Assembly (NCBI GenBank): GCA_033060915.1
Contig: CM065387.1
Location: 34,987,001-35,051,000 of the forward strand
Reading direction: 5' to 3'
Origin: Euryodendron excelsum
Lineage: Eukaryota > Streptophyta > Magnoliopsida > Ericales > Pentaphylacaceae
Length of the DNA: 64,000 nucleotides
In this document: piece by piece, positions 11,150 through 22,676 of the stretch
Numbering within the stretch: the first letter of the stretch is position 1
How the letters are laid out: each line of letters opens with the position of its first letter
Translations under genes and position numbers: made by a program
The notes under the pieces: model-generated
Databases searched by the model: none
The model's input: the letters and a program-made list of their open reading frames with translations, nothing else
Told to the model about the DNA's origin: nothing

Positions 11150-11373
11150 TTAATCGACACATTCGAAAAGTCATTCGGGTGCTTTGTAGACTTAGTAAAA
11201 AACATGAAGATAAAAGATTTTTTTTTCTGTTGTTAGAAAATAAAAATTATTGAATTAGACTTATCGTACACAATAGATGGCAACTTTAATCAATGGGGGT
11301 GCATTGATTGGAAAAATAATTACACCACCTAGTGTGTGGAGCCCATGGTCATCTTGAGGAGAAAATATTAGTA

Positions 11374-11570
11374 GGATGTAAATTGGGCTCGAGGCCCATG
11401 GGCCGCCTGAGCCTATCAGGCCAAAACCTGGCTGGAGCCGGACCGGGGCCTAACTCTACCCAAGCCCGATCCCTTTATGGGCAGACCTGGGCCTTATTCT
11501 TGGTAGCCTGAGGTCTGAGACCAAGCTCGGCCTGATAGCCCTTCCCCAAGCCCAAGAGTTGAGCCTGTGA

Positions 11571-11625
<55 letters not shown>

Positions 11626-11645
11626 CCCCCCCCCCCCCCCCCCCC

Positions 11646-11693
<48 letters not shown>

Positions 11694-12232
11694 CTGCTCC
11701 TCCTTCCAATTCAATTTGAATTTGAATTTTTTTTTAAACCCCACCCACCAACACTCGTGACCCCTACCCCTTCTTTTAATCATGTAACGTTAATTAATTT
11801 TATAAGTGTAATTGTATAAATAATTTACCTTATTAATTATATACAATAATAAATATAAATGTAAAGTTTTTGGTATAAGTTCAAAGAAATTAAACATATA
11901 TATCTTTCATATAGTCAAAGTTTTATTTGTTTATGAAAATTTATTATAACTAAATTTATTAGTTTTAAAATAGTTCTGTAAAAACAACTTAGCCAAGAAG
12001 GCTCAACCCAAAGACCCGCCGAAACAGCCTGTTGAAGCCCTAGGCCCGCAGACCAAGCCCTAGGCCCAGGCCAAAGCTCGAACCCATGCCTGCCCCTTAG
12101 GTCGTGGGCTGAGCTTGGGCCTTCCATTCTACATTTTAGCCCAACCCAAAATATGGCAGGAGCCTGCTAAGCCCAGCCTAAACCAGTGGGCCACGGCTCG
12201 AGTCGGGCCGATCGGGCCCAATTGACATGCCT
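11374..12232. mobile_element. Mutator-type MITE with 11-bp target duplication
   Basis: An 859-bp non-coding element. AAATATTAGTA stands on both sides (11363-11373 and 12233-12243), and the paralogous site at 30470-30480 carries a single near-identical copy, showing the empty site. The ends are imperfect inverted repeats: GGATGTAAATTGGGCTC on the left, AGGCATGTCAATTGGGC read inward from the right. Subterminal DNA is rich in GGCCCA/TGGGCC words. Target duplications of 9-11 bp and such ends indicate a Mutator-like element. Confidence 0.8.
11573..11691. repeat. Near-pure poly-C tract of 119 bp
   Basis: Only three non-C bases (AA at 11624-11625 and T at 11646). It lies in the middle of the Mutator-type MITE. 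The long poly-glycine and poly-proline frames it creates are artefacts of composition. Confidence 0.95.
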
Positions 12233-13639
12233 AAATATTAGTAACAACTGTTATATCACATTATCATACTAAATTGGTATAATAGGTGTCGCGCCCCGGT
12301 TTTTGGGGGTCCAAGGTCCTTTCGCACGGAGACCCTAAAGCACGGAACTCTGTCACTAGAACTCATCCTCCTAGAAGGACAAGTGCGACTAAGTTAGAAA
12401 ATTGGTTTGACTAAGGGCTTTTCAGAAAAATAGGAGTCGCCACCTAACTTGATTAAGGTGAGTTACGGCACCTAAAACTAAGTGTTAATTTGAAGATTAA
12501 GCTTAGAGTTTTAAAAATGGTTTTGAAAACTCCCTCAAGAGAGGGTCTTTAAGAAAATAGGTTGTTTGGCAACCTTTGGAAAAATTTAAGCCCTTTTGGA
12601 AAATGACTCCATTTTGATCTTTTGCAAACAGAAATTTATAGTTCGGGGGTTGGTTACGTGTAGGGAAGACATTCTAAAATCATCACCCTATCCCTCCCTT
12701 TCGGTACCTACATGTCTAATCACCCCTTGTTTACTCACTAGAATAAACGATTACCATTGTCCACTTAATATCCATTTTAGAATTTTGAAAACGGGGTTTA
12801 GTCATCACTTTTCGGATGGACGATGCATGATGCAAGTTTTTGGAAAAAGTTTGAAAAATAATAAGGGTTTTGAAAGAGTTTGGAATAGGAGCTTTGAATT
12901 GATTGGAATTTTTGAAAAATGGATTGGAATTGAAATAGAAGTTATAACCGCACCATTTTAGGTTGCCTACGTATCTCATTTGGCGAGAATCAGGTCATTC
13001 GTAGCTCGGGCAAGAGCCCGATGGAAAATAGCTGCATTAGGGCCTTTAGAAAGTTTGAAGACACTTTGAGGTCTTTGGAAAAGTTTAAGACACTTTAAGG
13101 TCTTTGGAAGTTGAAGACTCTTTGTGGTCTTGGAAGTTGAAGACTATTTGTGGTCTTGGATGTTTTGACTCAAAATTGGATGGTGGCGTGTTTTGAAAAT
13201 ATTTTTGGATCAACTTGAGGGAGTTTTGGAAAAATGCTTTGGCATGACTCAAGAAAACTTGAAATTGATTTTGAAGTCCTGTTTTGAAAACCTTGGAGGC
13301 ATGTTTTGATGAATTAATTTTTGAAAGTGGTTTTTGGAAATGGCTAAGGGCTTGAAGTCCGAATATGGACAACCTTAGAGGTTGTTCCTGATTTATCACT
13401 TGTCCTTTGAATCCCTAACCATGAGGGGGCTAGGGACACCTTAGGTTTGTGACATTTTGAAGACATTTTTGGAAATGTCTTGAAGATGGAGTGTAAGAAC
13501 ATTTGAAGAGATTATGGAGTTGGTTCTTTTTTGGAATCATGAGAGTAGGAGACTTTGGAAAAATAGGTTAAGAGAATAGTTTGAAAATTTGAATGATCAT
13601 GTAGAAAAGGGTTCAAGAGTTGGAACTTTGAAGTGTACT

Positions 13640-13855
13640 AACCTAGGTTGGGTTAGCCTAGGGTTAGGTTAACCTAGGGTTAAGATGACCTATGGTTAAC
13701 TAACTTGAGTTAGGTTAACCTAAGGTCAAGATGACTTAGGGTTAGGTTAACCTAAGGTAAGTGAACTAGGGTCAAGTTAACCTAGGGTTGGATAACTAGG
13801 ATCAAGTTAACCTAGGGTTGGATAACTAGGGTCAAGTTAACCTAGGGTGAGATTG
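13640..13855. repeat. 30-bp minisatellite in the LTR (short version)
   Basis: Units of the form AACTAGGGTCAAGTTAACCT followed by AGGGTTGGAT. About three regular copies follow a degenerate lead-in of TTAACCTA(G/A)GGT words. Homologous arrays at 47130-47446 and 62110-62492 have more copies. Confidence 0.85.
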
Positions 13856-15096
13856 TAAAATGGTTTTGAAAGTTGGTTTGATGCACTCTTGGAAAGAGTT
13901 TTTGAAAAATAAGATATGTTATGCCATGGACCTTGGTTGGCAAACTTTTTGAAGATCATTTCCATGAAAATTTTGACTCTAGCCAATAGTATGGTTTATA
14001 TGGTTGGTGATTGGAGACCATTCCAAGGAAGGTTTCCTCATGGCCATTATAACATTTATCTTGACAAGAGTGGAGGTTTCAAAAATCAACATAAGGATGG
14101 CATATTTTTGGAAAATCATTTTTTATGCAAAGATAGAGAATGCATTTTTAAAAATCATCTTTTGAGAAGGATTTTAAAAATCACTTTTCAAGGGGACCAT
14201 TCCATCAAGAAAGGGTTCATATGGCCAAACAAAAGGGAGACCACTCAAGAGAGGGTTCTATGGGGCCATTCCAACCATTACACTTAAAAGAATGGGAACC
14301 TTGAAAATTAGAGAAATAGAAAGTAACCCTTATGCAAATTAAAATGTCATGATATCAAAATGAAAGTTACGGGATTAGGAGGTCTTCTACGGCAAAATTC
14401 CTAAAATCTCATCCCACACTTCAAATGGCCAACTCTTAGAACAATTTTTGAAAGAAATGTAGAACTTGAAAATAGCATAAAATTAAGAACAATGTAAGCA
14501 TTGGGGAATATGACAATAAGCATAAAATGAAGCCAAACACACAAGATATGATCAAAATAGTAATATGCAAGGGGTTATGATTCACATACAACACTTTTAG
14601 GCTACATCACATAAACAAGGGGCTCCTAGGCCATACCATCTTAAAGTAGGCTAGTGAGAGGTCCCCCTACACGGTGGCTCTCACTTGCTTTCCTCTAGGC
14701 ATGATCTAAGAGCCCTCTTGGCTCAAGCATGCAAGAAAGGGGGGTTGAAGATGGGGATTAAAATAGAGAATAGCCTAAGTAGGCTAGGAGGGAGAAGAGA
14801 AGAGTGGGGGAAATCACAAATGTAAAAGGGATACCACCTTTTGCCTTCACCCCACTTGTAGTCTTCAATGGATGTCTTGATTGGAGCTTGAGTGACTATA
14901 AGAGGGCTTGAGAGGCTAGAGTGGAGTGTGTAAGTGTGTATGAGGCCTTGTATGTGGAGTGTATAGGCTTGAGAGGGGTAGAATCTAGCCTAAGTGTTGG
15001 AGGGATGGAATATTTGTAAGGATTCAAGTTTCTAAAGTGATTTCAGCAGAACTTCGCATCAATTTCGGACCTGGAATATACAAAGGGGGAGGCCTC

Positions 15097-15104
15097 TATT
15101 TATA
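15097..15104 (-). promoter_or_regulatory. LTR promoter TATA box
   Basis: On the minus strand GCCTATAAATAGAGG, conserved at 48851-48858 and 63897-63904 in the sister LTRs. It places the U3/R boundary about 30 bp further along the minus strand. Confidence 0.7.
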
Positions 15105-15470
15105 GGCAATCTGGAACAGGCCTTGCACATGTGTTACATGCGCATGGCCAAATTTTGGCATTGCGCATGTACTGTTCCATTGCCAGAATGGCACGTGGCA
15201 CCCTATGTACTGGTTAAATCTCGACCGTTGATCGAAAGTCGGTCGATCTGATCAAAATTTGAGCGCATATAGCATACGCTCCGTCACCGGGAAGGTTCGT
15301 CCAAACTTTGCCTCGATAATTGAATCAATCAAAAAGGTTTTGGGGGAATCGATCGCACCCGGGATGTTCTCCTAGTGCTTCTGATGAACTTTTATGTTTT
15401 CGAAAAGTTTGAATTATGTTTGGAGGTGAGTGATATCGTCTTGGGAAGTGTGCCAAAAAGGTCACTTTTG

Positions 15471-15908
15471 CGGAGCGTCTGTGATACGCTCCCTGGGTGT
15501 TTGAAAGTGGTTGTTTTCATTTCATGTGATCGAGGCCTTCGAGAAGCGATCTATTCGATCCGACCGTATCGATGGAAAGTACTTTGGAAATACTTTCAGG
15601 AATTCCCAAATTTACGACTTTCTCAAGTCGTTTGACGGTGCGTTTTGATTAGGGAATTGGAGAAAAAGCCAACCTCGGTGGAGCGTCTGTGAGACGCTCT
15701 AGGGGTTGCTGAAAGTTATAGTTTTCACATAGTACGATGGAGGGCTTCGGAAAGCGATCTATTCGATCGAACCGTATCGATGGAGAGATCTACGGACGAG
15801 CTTTCGAGAATTCCCTGATTTACGCATTTCTCAAGTCGGTTGACGGTGCGTTATAACTAGGGAATCGGGGGAAAAGACAATTTAGGCGGAGCGTCTCGCA
15901 GACGCTCC
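15471..15908. repeat. Three ~209-bp U3 repeats, each with a GAGCGTCT/AGACGCTC palindrome
   Basis: Palindromes at 15471-15492, 15680-15700 and 15888-15908, spaced 208-209 bp apart. Each is followed by related text (TCTATTCGATC, CGTATCGATGGA, TTTCTCAAGTCG). The array is upstream of the LTR TATA box on the minus strand, so it could be an enhancer array. Confidence 0.8.
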
Positions 15909-16389
15909 AGGAAACTTTTATCGCGTCGTGTGAGCTTAGTGTCATAGGGTGCTCCTTGGGTTAAACAAGGGCGTGTGGTGAAACCCTCCGCTCGAAATCC
16001 CAAGGCCGATGCTGTTTCGGGGCATTTTTGGGCTTCCAGGGGCAAAACGGTCATTTTGACCAAAGTAGGCTGGAAATGGTCAGGAATGGTTTGGTACATT
16101 GTGTTAAGTGTGTAGGGCTGTTCAGTGATGGTTTTGAGAGAGTCTTTTACCGTTCAGCAAGGTTTGTGCCGTGCTGAGGCGTTTAGGGGCAAAATGGTCA
16201 TTTTAACCGAAGTGGGCCAAAATAGGATCGGATTTGGACCAAATGGCATGCGGGGGACACCTAATGGTTTAACAACATTTTAGAATGATGGACTTATCGT
16301 TTTGAGAGATTTTGAACTTTCCCAAAACGTGCCTGGAGGCCCAAGGGGTAGGTTTGGTCATTTTTCACCGAGTCGGGCTAGCAGGCGCC

Positions 16390-16740
16390 GGTGTTGACCT
16401 AGGTGTTGGTTCCCGAGACCGCCCGGTCTCGGAAAACTACCTGTGCAGTGTTGGTCTCTAAGAACGCCTGGTCTTAGAGAGCTACCTGTAGGGTGGTGTT
16501 GGTTCTTGAGAACGCTTGGTCCCAGAAAGCTACCTGGAAGGGTGGTGTTGGTCTTTGAGAACGCTTGGTCCCGGAGAACTACCAAATGACGAACATTTTA
16601 CGTTGGCGGGCTAGCAGGCACCAGAAGTGAATCGTCTGAAATTTTTGGTGAGGTGTTGGTCCCTGAGATCGCCCAATCCCGGGAAGCTACCTGGATGGCG
16701 TTGGTTTCCGGAACCGCCCGGTCCGGAAAGCTACTTGAAA
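16390..16740. repeat. Six tandem imperfect palindromes at the outer end of the LTR
   Basis: Units of roughly 50-65 bp of the type GTGTTGGTTCCCGAGACC, GCCCGGTCTCGG, AACTACCTG. Each can fold on itself because the GAGACC and GGTCTC arms pair. Homologous arrays lie at 50155-50500 and, inverted, at 45010-45365. Confidence 0.8.
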
Positions 16741-16900
16741 TAATGGTGCTTATGGCTCTAGGGGGTCTTTGTGGGCCCGAGAAGCGACCAGCTAGTTGGA
16801 TTTGAGATTGTGAGGCTCATCTTGAACCTGCATGTGTTGTGACGTTGGAAACCGAACTCGGTCGGGCCGGAGATTGCCAAGCGGGCAAAAATGGGGTGCT

Positions 16901-17139
16901 AATGTTTTTTTAAGCCAAGCGCCACTCCTAGTGGCTCTATAGTAAACCCTAGGAAGTTTTGCCCTTTTTTTCCTCCAAAATCCGGTTTCAAACGCCTCCT
17001 TGAGCCAAATTGCCATTTTCAAGCTCAAGTCTTCAAAAATCTTCAAATTCCATCCCTCTGATCGCCTCACAATCGACATGAGACTTTTACTTTATCGTTT
17101 TCTGCCTTCAACAAGTAAAGATAGAAAAATAAGGGTAGT
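16901..17139 (+). mobile_element. 3' end of the internal region of a + oriented Tat/Ogre-like element
   Basis: The stretch 17060-17139 (CTCTGATCGCCTCACAATCG, TTCTGCCTTCAACAAGTAAA, GATAGAAAAATAAGGGTAGT) aligns with the reverse complement of 50659-50745, the sequence just before the 3' LTR of the element at 45766. It therefore contains an eroded polypurine tract that leads into the LTR at 17140. The rest of this internal region is missing. Confidence 0.7.
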
Positions 17140-18788
17140 TGTAAGCACTCTATTTTTGCTCATTCGGTAATCTCCGGTTTGACCAGACTCACATTCAAAC
17201 CGACACAAACACATTCAAGCCCAAACTAGCTTTCTAGACTCAATCCAATCAATCAACCGCTTCACAGGCCATCCGGGCCCAATAGAGGCAAAACGACAAA
17301 AATGTCCTTGCAACATTGCTCGGTCCAATTCTAGTTGATGCGTCTTCCTAAAGACGGTAAGTCTCTATTTCAACCTTAATTTCAGCACCAATTTTAGTCC
17401 AAACCAATCAAACTCAATTCAGTGCGTATTTTGAGAAAGTTGATCCTTCAAACAGTAAGTCCATCCAGTCTAGCACGTTTATCAAGAAAACACCTCAAAA
17501 TGGTAAGCCCCTTCAAACCTGTCAACTGGAACAGAACCCAAGTCCCCGAGATGGTAGAACAGTTCACTTCTGGCACCTGTTAGCCCGCCAATGTAGAATG
17601 TCCGTTATCTAGCATGTCTTTCAAGAAAATTGATCCCTCAAATGATAAGACTATCTAACAGCTTCCCAAGATAAGGCAGTCTCTGGAATGAATGCACGCC
17701 TTTAGAGTAACAGAAACACTCACAAACATCGCAACCACTAAAGTGGTGAAAACACTCACAAAAAGGTTGACATTAGGAATTGCCAACAAAACCCCTGTAT
17801 CATGGGACCAAGCACGCCTCGAGGCCGTGACATGTTTACCGAAGGACAGGATATCTTTGAAAACCAACTCGTCACACATTGTCAGAGTGACAAAAACACG
17901 TAAAACTCAGGTTAACATCAGTGTCTGCTAGCCCACTGTGGTGAAAAATGACCAAACTGCCCTTTGGGCCTTTCCAACACACTTCTCGAGAAAGTAACTA
18001 AGTCCTTAGAGCGTATGTCCACATTTCCAAGATTGTTTCAAAGACAATCCGCTGTGTTCAAAGCCTTCTAGTCGGTTTTGGATCAATTCCGAGATCATCC
18101 AGTCAAAATAACCATTTTGTCCCTTGGCATCCAATTAGCACCGGGAACCACATCGGCTCTAGGTATTAAATCGGTAACCTCCTGAGGATGCTTCTAATAG
18201 TATCCCCGACCCTCCAACACCTTTTCAGATCATTCTGAGTCTATTCCGGCAAGCTCGTTGTAAAATGATTATTTTACCCCTGGTGGGTCAATCACCTTTT
18301 CCAATCATGTCAGCTCTAGGTATCAAACTGACAATTTCCCAAAACACTCTTGATAGTGTTTTCAACCTTCAAGCCTTCTCACGGGTCATTCCGAGTCCGT
18401 TTCGGTGTTTTCTCAATCCAATTGACCTTTTTGCCCCTTGTAGGCCGGTCAACCATTTCAAATATCCTAGTATTGTTTCTTAAGTCCATTACTCTTGGGA
18501 CACTCTTTCAAGGGTTCCTGTCCATCCCTGGCTTTTCGGATCATTCCTGAACCTTCCTTAGTCACTCCTAGTGGACTTAAGCTAAAAATGGTAGTCACTA
18601 GGATAGGTGCCCAAATCTTTTCCCCTGTGTCCTAAGAGTCGAAAGATACATTTCTTGCCGCCTTAAAAGTTTCCTAAATGGTTGGTGCCACTACAAGCCA
18701 ATAAATGGCTTGGCACCACTCCTAGTGGCACTAGTAGAATTTTTACCCCAGCACCACTACAATAGGCACCAGGGGCTTTTCGATTGCC

Positions 18789-18796
18789 TATAAATA
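18789..18796 (+). promoter_or_regulatory. LTR promoter TATA box (+)
   Basis: TTGCCTATAAATACAGACC matches the TATA context of the minus-strand sister LTRs (GCCTATAAATAGAGG) and confirms the + orientation of this LTR. Confidence 0.65.
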
Positions 18797-19829
18797 CAGA
18801 CCCTCTCCCTGCGTAAAAAGGGTCTGCAAACTCAGTCCAGAAATGGTGTCTCTCTGAAATCAGAGCTTAAAATCTCTCCAAACCCTAATCTTTCAAGCCT
18901 TTTCAAGCCCTACCCTCCATGCACTCAAACCCTATCCTCCGTACACCTTATACACTCAAATACAAGTCTTTAAACATCCATCGAAAACTCAAGTGCTATA
19001 ACTTTAAAGCTCAAGTGCTATAACTTTAAAGCTCTCAAGGTTCAAGTCAAGTATAGCAAACCAAGTAATCAAAGCAAGAAGAATATGAGATTGGTTTTCT
19101 ATTTAATTTTACGTAATCCCCCTTTCTCTTCTATCTCCTAACCCACATGGATTTTCTTCTATTTAATCCCCATTTTCTACCTCCTTTTCTTGCATGCTTG
19201 AAACAAGGGATTCCCCGATTCATGCCTAGGAAGGACTATTGAAGGTCGCAGACTTTCTTCTAGTTCAATCTTAGATCGAGTGGATTTGGCCCCCTTGATT
19301 ATGTGGTGAAACCTAACCTTGTACATTCACGACCTTATTGTATTATGGTTATCATGTTCAAAGATTGCATTAAAAATTGCATTCAAAAGCCATTTTCAAA
19401 ACTTGCACCAAAGTTCTCTTTCAAACTTGCATTCAAAATCTTTCTCTTTAAACTTGTTTCCAAAATCACACTCTTAGGATGATTCTAGCCATCCTATGGT
19501 TAGGGTTGTCTTAAGAAGGTGTTACATTCAATATGATCATTATGGTCCATATTTCAAACCCTAGTTGTTGTCAAAATCACAACCCTAGAATGGTTCTAAT
19601 CTTTTCATGGTTAGAATCATTATAGGAAAGTGAGATATTTAAGAGACTTGCAAAAGTCCATATTCAAATCCTCTTTCCAAATAGTTTTGCAAATCTACTT
19701 CCTAAAAACTCTTTTCAAAGATCTACTTTCCAAAAACTCTGTCTTGAAGTCTAAGTTAAATCCTAGAATCTATGATTAGGAAACCCTAATTCCTTTCTTA
19801 AAGTTTTGACTTTCTATTTTTGCCTCAAA

Positions 19830-20560
19830 TCATAGGTTTTCAAAATTATTTTACACATCAAATCATAGATTTCAAAACATCTTTTTCTACCAAATCATAG
19901 ATCTCTAAATTCAAGATTTCTAAAATTCAATCTTTCTAATTTCATGTCAAATCAAATCTTTCAATTTAGGAAACTAAATCAAATCTTTTCATTTTAGAAA
20001 AAAAATCAAATTATCTATTTTTGGAAATAAAATCTAATCTTCAACTTTAGGAAATAGAAATTAAATCTTTCGTAATACCAAATCTTTCCTAATTTCAAAC
20101 ATTTCCAAATCCCGACTTTCTAAATTTCAAACCATCAAATCTTTCTTAATTCTAATCTTTCCTAATTTCAAACTTTCAAACCTTTCCTAATTTCAAACTT
20201 TCAAATCTTTCCAAATTTCAAATCTTTCTAAGTTCAAATCTTTCCAAAAATCAATTTTTTCCTAATTTGGAACTTTCCTAATCCAAAAATTTCCTAAAAT
20301 GAAACTTTCCTAATTTGGCACTTTCCTAAAATAGAACTTTCCTATTTTGAAATTTTTCTAATTCAAAGTTTTCCTAAGTTCAAATTTTCTAAATTCTTAC
20401 TTTCCAAATTCTTCCAAATTAAATATTTCCAAATCAAGCCAAATCTTCACAAGTCTTTTCCGAGTCAAGTGTTTCTAAATCAAATCAAATCCTTTCCTAA
20501 TTCAAAACTTTCTAAAATTAAACTTCTCAAGTTTAAATCAAGTTTTTTCAAGTGCATGCT
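19830..20560. repeat. Low-complexity array of TTTC(C/T)TAATTTCAAA words
   Basis: About 700 bp of degenerate short repeats (AATCTTTC, CTAATTTC, AAACTTTC), in the R/U5 part of the LTR. Not coding. Confidence 0.8.
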
Positions 20561-21129
20561 TCAACCCTAAGTTACCTAAGTCTTAAGATACCTAAACCCT
20601 AGTTCAGCCCTAACCCTAAAGTTACAAAGCTTCAACTCTTTTCTAAACCAAGATGGTTTTCAAACTCCAATTCCATCAACTTTTTCAAATTTTCAATTCT
20701 ACAATCTTTTTCAAAATTCCAATTTCCTTTTTCAAATCTTAAATCTCCTTTTCAAATTTATTGTTAAGATCAAATCTTTTTCTTGCAGTTGCATGTCATG
20801 TATCATATCAAACTTTTTTCAAAAATTCTTTTCAAATTGGATAGTATTGGACATTGGATAATCAAAGATTCTAAACAAGTGAACCTAGGGTGAATAGACA
20901 TGTAGGTACCGCAAGGACATTGGATAATCAAGTTAGTTGATAACTCCAAAACCTTTTTTCAAAAGCCCTTAATCAAATCAATTTTCAATTCAAATCTAGT
21001 CGCACTCGTCTTTCTAGGAGGATGAGTTATAACGAGAGAGTACTGTGTTTTCCCACTTGTGTGTTTTCTCGAGTGTGAAAAATTGGGGCACGACAATTAG
21101 TCATCATCGATACTGGTCATTCTATCCTA

Positions 21130-22676
21130 AAGTACTTATTAACCAAGCCTAATGCAAAACCATGCCTCATCTATTGGATTCTTTTGTTACAAGAGTTCCT
21201 CATTGAAATTTGAGACAAGAAAGGGGTAGAGAATATAGTTGATGACCATTTATAATGACTCTCTACCGATAGGGAAGCCAAAGATAGTCTCCCTATCAAT
21301 AAGTATTTTTCGGATGAGCATCTTTTCCAAATCCAAGCACTTTCTTAATCAATTGTTCCATGGTTCGTTGATATAGCCAACTTTTTAGCTACTGGCAAGA
21401 TACTGTAACACTGGTCTTACTTAGATAAACAAAAATTCTTCAAAAATATGAGGTATTTCTTCTGGGATGATTCGTACTTGTTCAAGTATTATCCCAATCA
21501 GATAATTCGTCGGCGTATTCCCAACAATGAGTTTCAATCTGTCATAAAGTTTTGTCACTCCAATGCTTATGGTGGGCACTTCAGTTTCGAAAAAGACAGT
21601 TGCAAAGATCCTATAATATGGCTTGTATTGGCCTAGCATGTTTCATGATGTTCACACTTTTTGCACATCTTGTGATAGTTGTCAATGACTATGAAGTCTG
21701 ACTAGAAGGCACATGATGCCTCTCAACTCCATTCTTACTCTTGAGATATTTGATTGTTTGGTTATTAATTTCATAGAACCATTTCCTAGTTCATTTGGAT
21801 TCATTTACATTCTTGTGGCCATTGACTATGTGTCTAAATGGGTGGAGGTCGTTGCTTCTCGTACCAATGATTACCACGTTATAGTCAAATTCTTAAAGGA
21901 GAATATCTTTTCTAACTTTGGTATGCCTCGTGATGTCATTAGTGATGGTGGCATTCACTTTTGTAATAAACCCATTAGAATGTTAATATGAAAGTATGGG
22001 ATCCTTCACATGGTTAGTACACCTTTTCATCCTTAAACAAGTGGCAAAGTTGAGTTAGCTAACTAGGAGATTAAGCACAGTCTGGAGAAAACTGTTATTA
22101 ATCCTAACTGTAAGGACTAGTCTTTAAGGTTAGTGGATACACTGAACTACTTACAAAACTGTGTTAGGTGTTTCTCCTTATAGGCTTGTGTATGGGAAAT
22201 CATGTCACCTTTCGGTAAAAATTGAGCACAAAGCCGATTGGGTCATTCGCTAATTTAATAAGAACATACATGCAGCCAGCCAAACTAAGAAGCTACAACT
22301 CAATGAACTTGAGGAACTCTGAAATAATGCCTATGCGAATGCCAAGATCTCTAAGGCCAAGATAAAAACATTCCATAACCAACACATTCTTCGTAAGTCT
22401 TTTTATGTTGGTCAAATAGTATTGCTTTATAATTCCCGGTTACACTTGTTTCTAGGCAAATTGAAGAGTAAGTGGTCTGGACCTTATCTAGTAAGAGATG
22501 TGTCAGCGCATGGAGCGGTAGAAATTGAGAATTCTAGTAATGGGAATGTTTTTAAAGTCAATGGGCAAAAACTGAAGCCCTACTTGAAGAACTTTGTAAG
22601 TTTGATTGAAAGTGTAGATCTTATAGATCCACCATTACTTGAGTACAAGCAGCACACAATCAGTGTATACATTTAG
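21130..22676 (+). pseudogene. Athila pol remnant: RNase H end and integrase
   Basis: Reads KNMRYFFWDDSYLFKYYPNQ and FCHSNAYGGHF (zinc-binding region), then the integrase core with [45 protein letters not shown], and the C-terminal FLGKLKSKWSGPYLV and FKVNGQKLKPYL. The second catalytic D (ISDGG) and the E (KVELAN) are present, but the first site reads VINF where GIDF is expected, so the catalytic D is replaced by N. Several stops and frameshifts. Inactive. Confidence 0.85.

Larger units (their letters stand above)
11153..12286. repeat. Direct repeat S, left copy (right copy 30267-30524), interrupted by a MITE
   Basis: After removing 11374-12232 plus one copy of the target duplication, this segment aligns almost base for base with 30267-30524. 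Shared text includes AGAAAATAAAAATTATTGAA, ACACAATAGATGGCA, CACCTAGTGTGTGGAGCCCA and the final TTGGTATAATAGG. It ends exactly where the minus-strand LTR begins. The two copies flank about 18 kb of nested elements. Confidence 0.8.
12287..16900 (-). mobile_element. Long LTR of a Tat/Ogre-like retrotransposon, minus orientation
   Basis: Homologous over its length to the LTRs at 45766-50658 and 60738-64000. On the minus strand the LTR should start TGTAAGCACCCC and end GGGCGCGACA. Here the end at 12287 (TGTCGCGCCCC on +) is intact, while the start at 16900 stops at AGCACCCC and lacks the first four bases. No primer site follows 12287 and no polypurine tract flanks 16900, so this is a solo or truncated LTR. 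It holds the family's 30-bp minisatellite, TATA box, three palindromic U3 units and six tandem stem-loops. Confidence 0.8.
17140..21095 (+). mobile_element. 3' LTR of a + oriented Tat/Ogre-like element
   Basis: Starts TGTAAGCACTCTATTTTTGC and ends GGGGCACGACA (3956 bp). Its last 100 bp mirror the reverse complement of the LTR end at 12287 (GTCGCACTCGTC, TAGGAGGATGAGTT). It is more divergent from the LTRs at 45766 and 60738 than those are from each other. It lies against Athila pol sequence at 21096, so this element inserted into the Athila copy. It carries a TATA box at 18789 and a low-complexity zone at 19830-20560. Confidence 0.75.

Noticed and set aside
11475..11783. Glycine-rich frames on the minus strand
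   Set aside because: They are translations of the C tract inside a MITE and have no independent support.
13640..13855. CRISPR-like array
   Set aside because: Repeats are directly adjoining with no unique spacers, and the DNA is a plant retrotransposon LTR.
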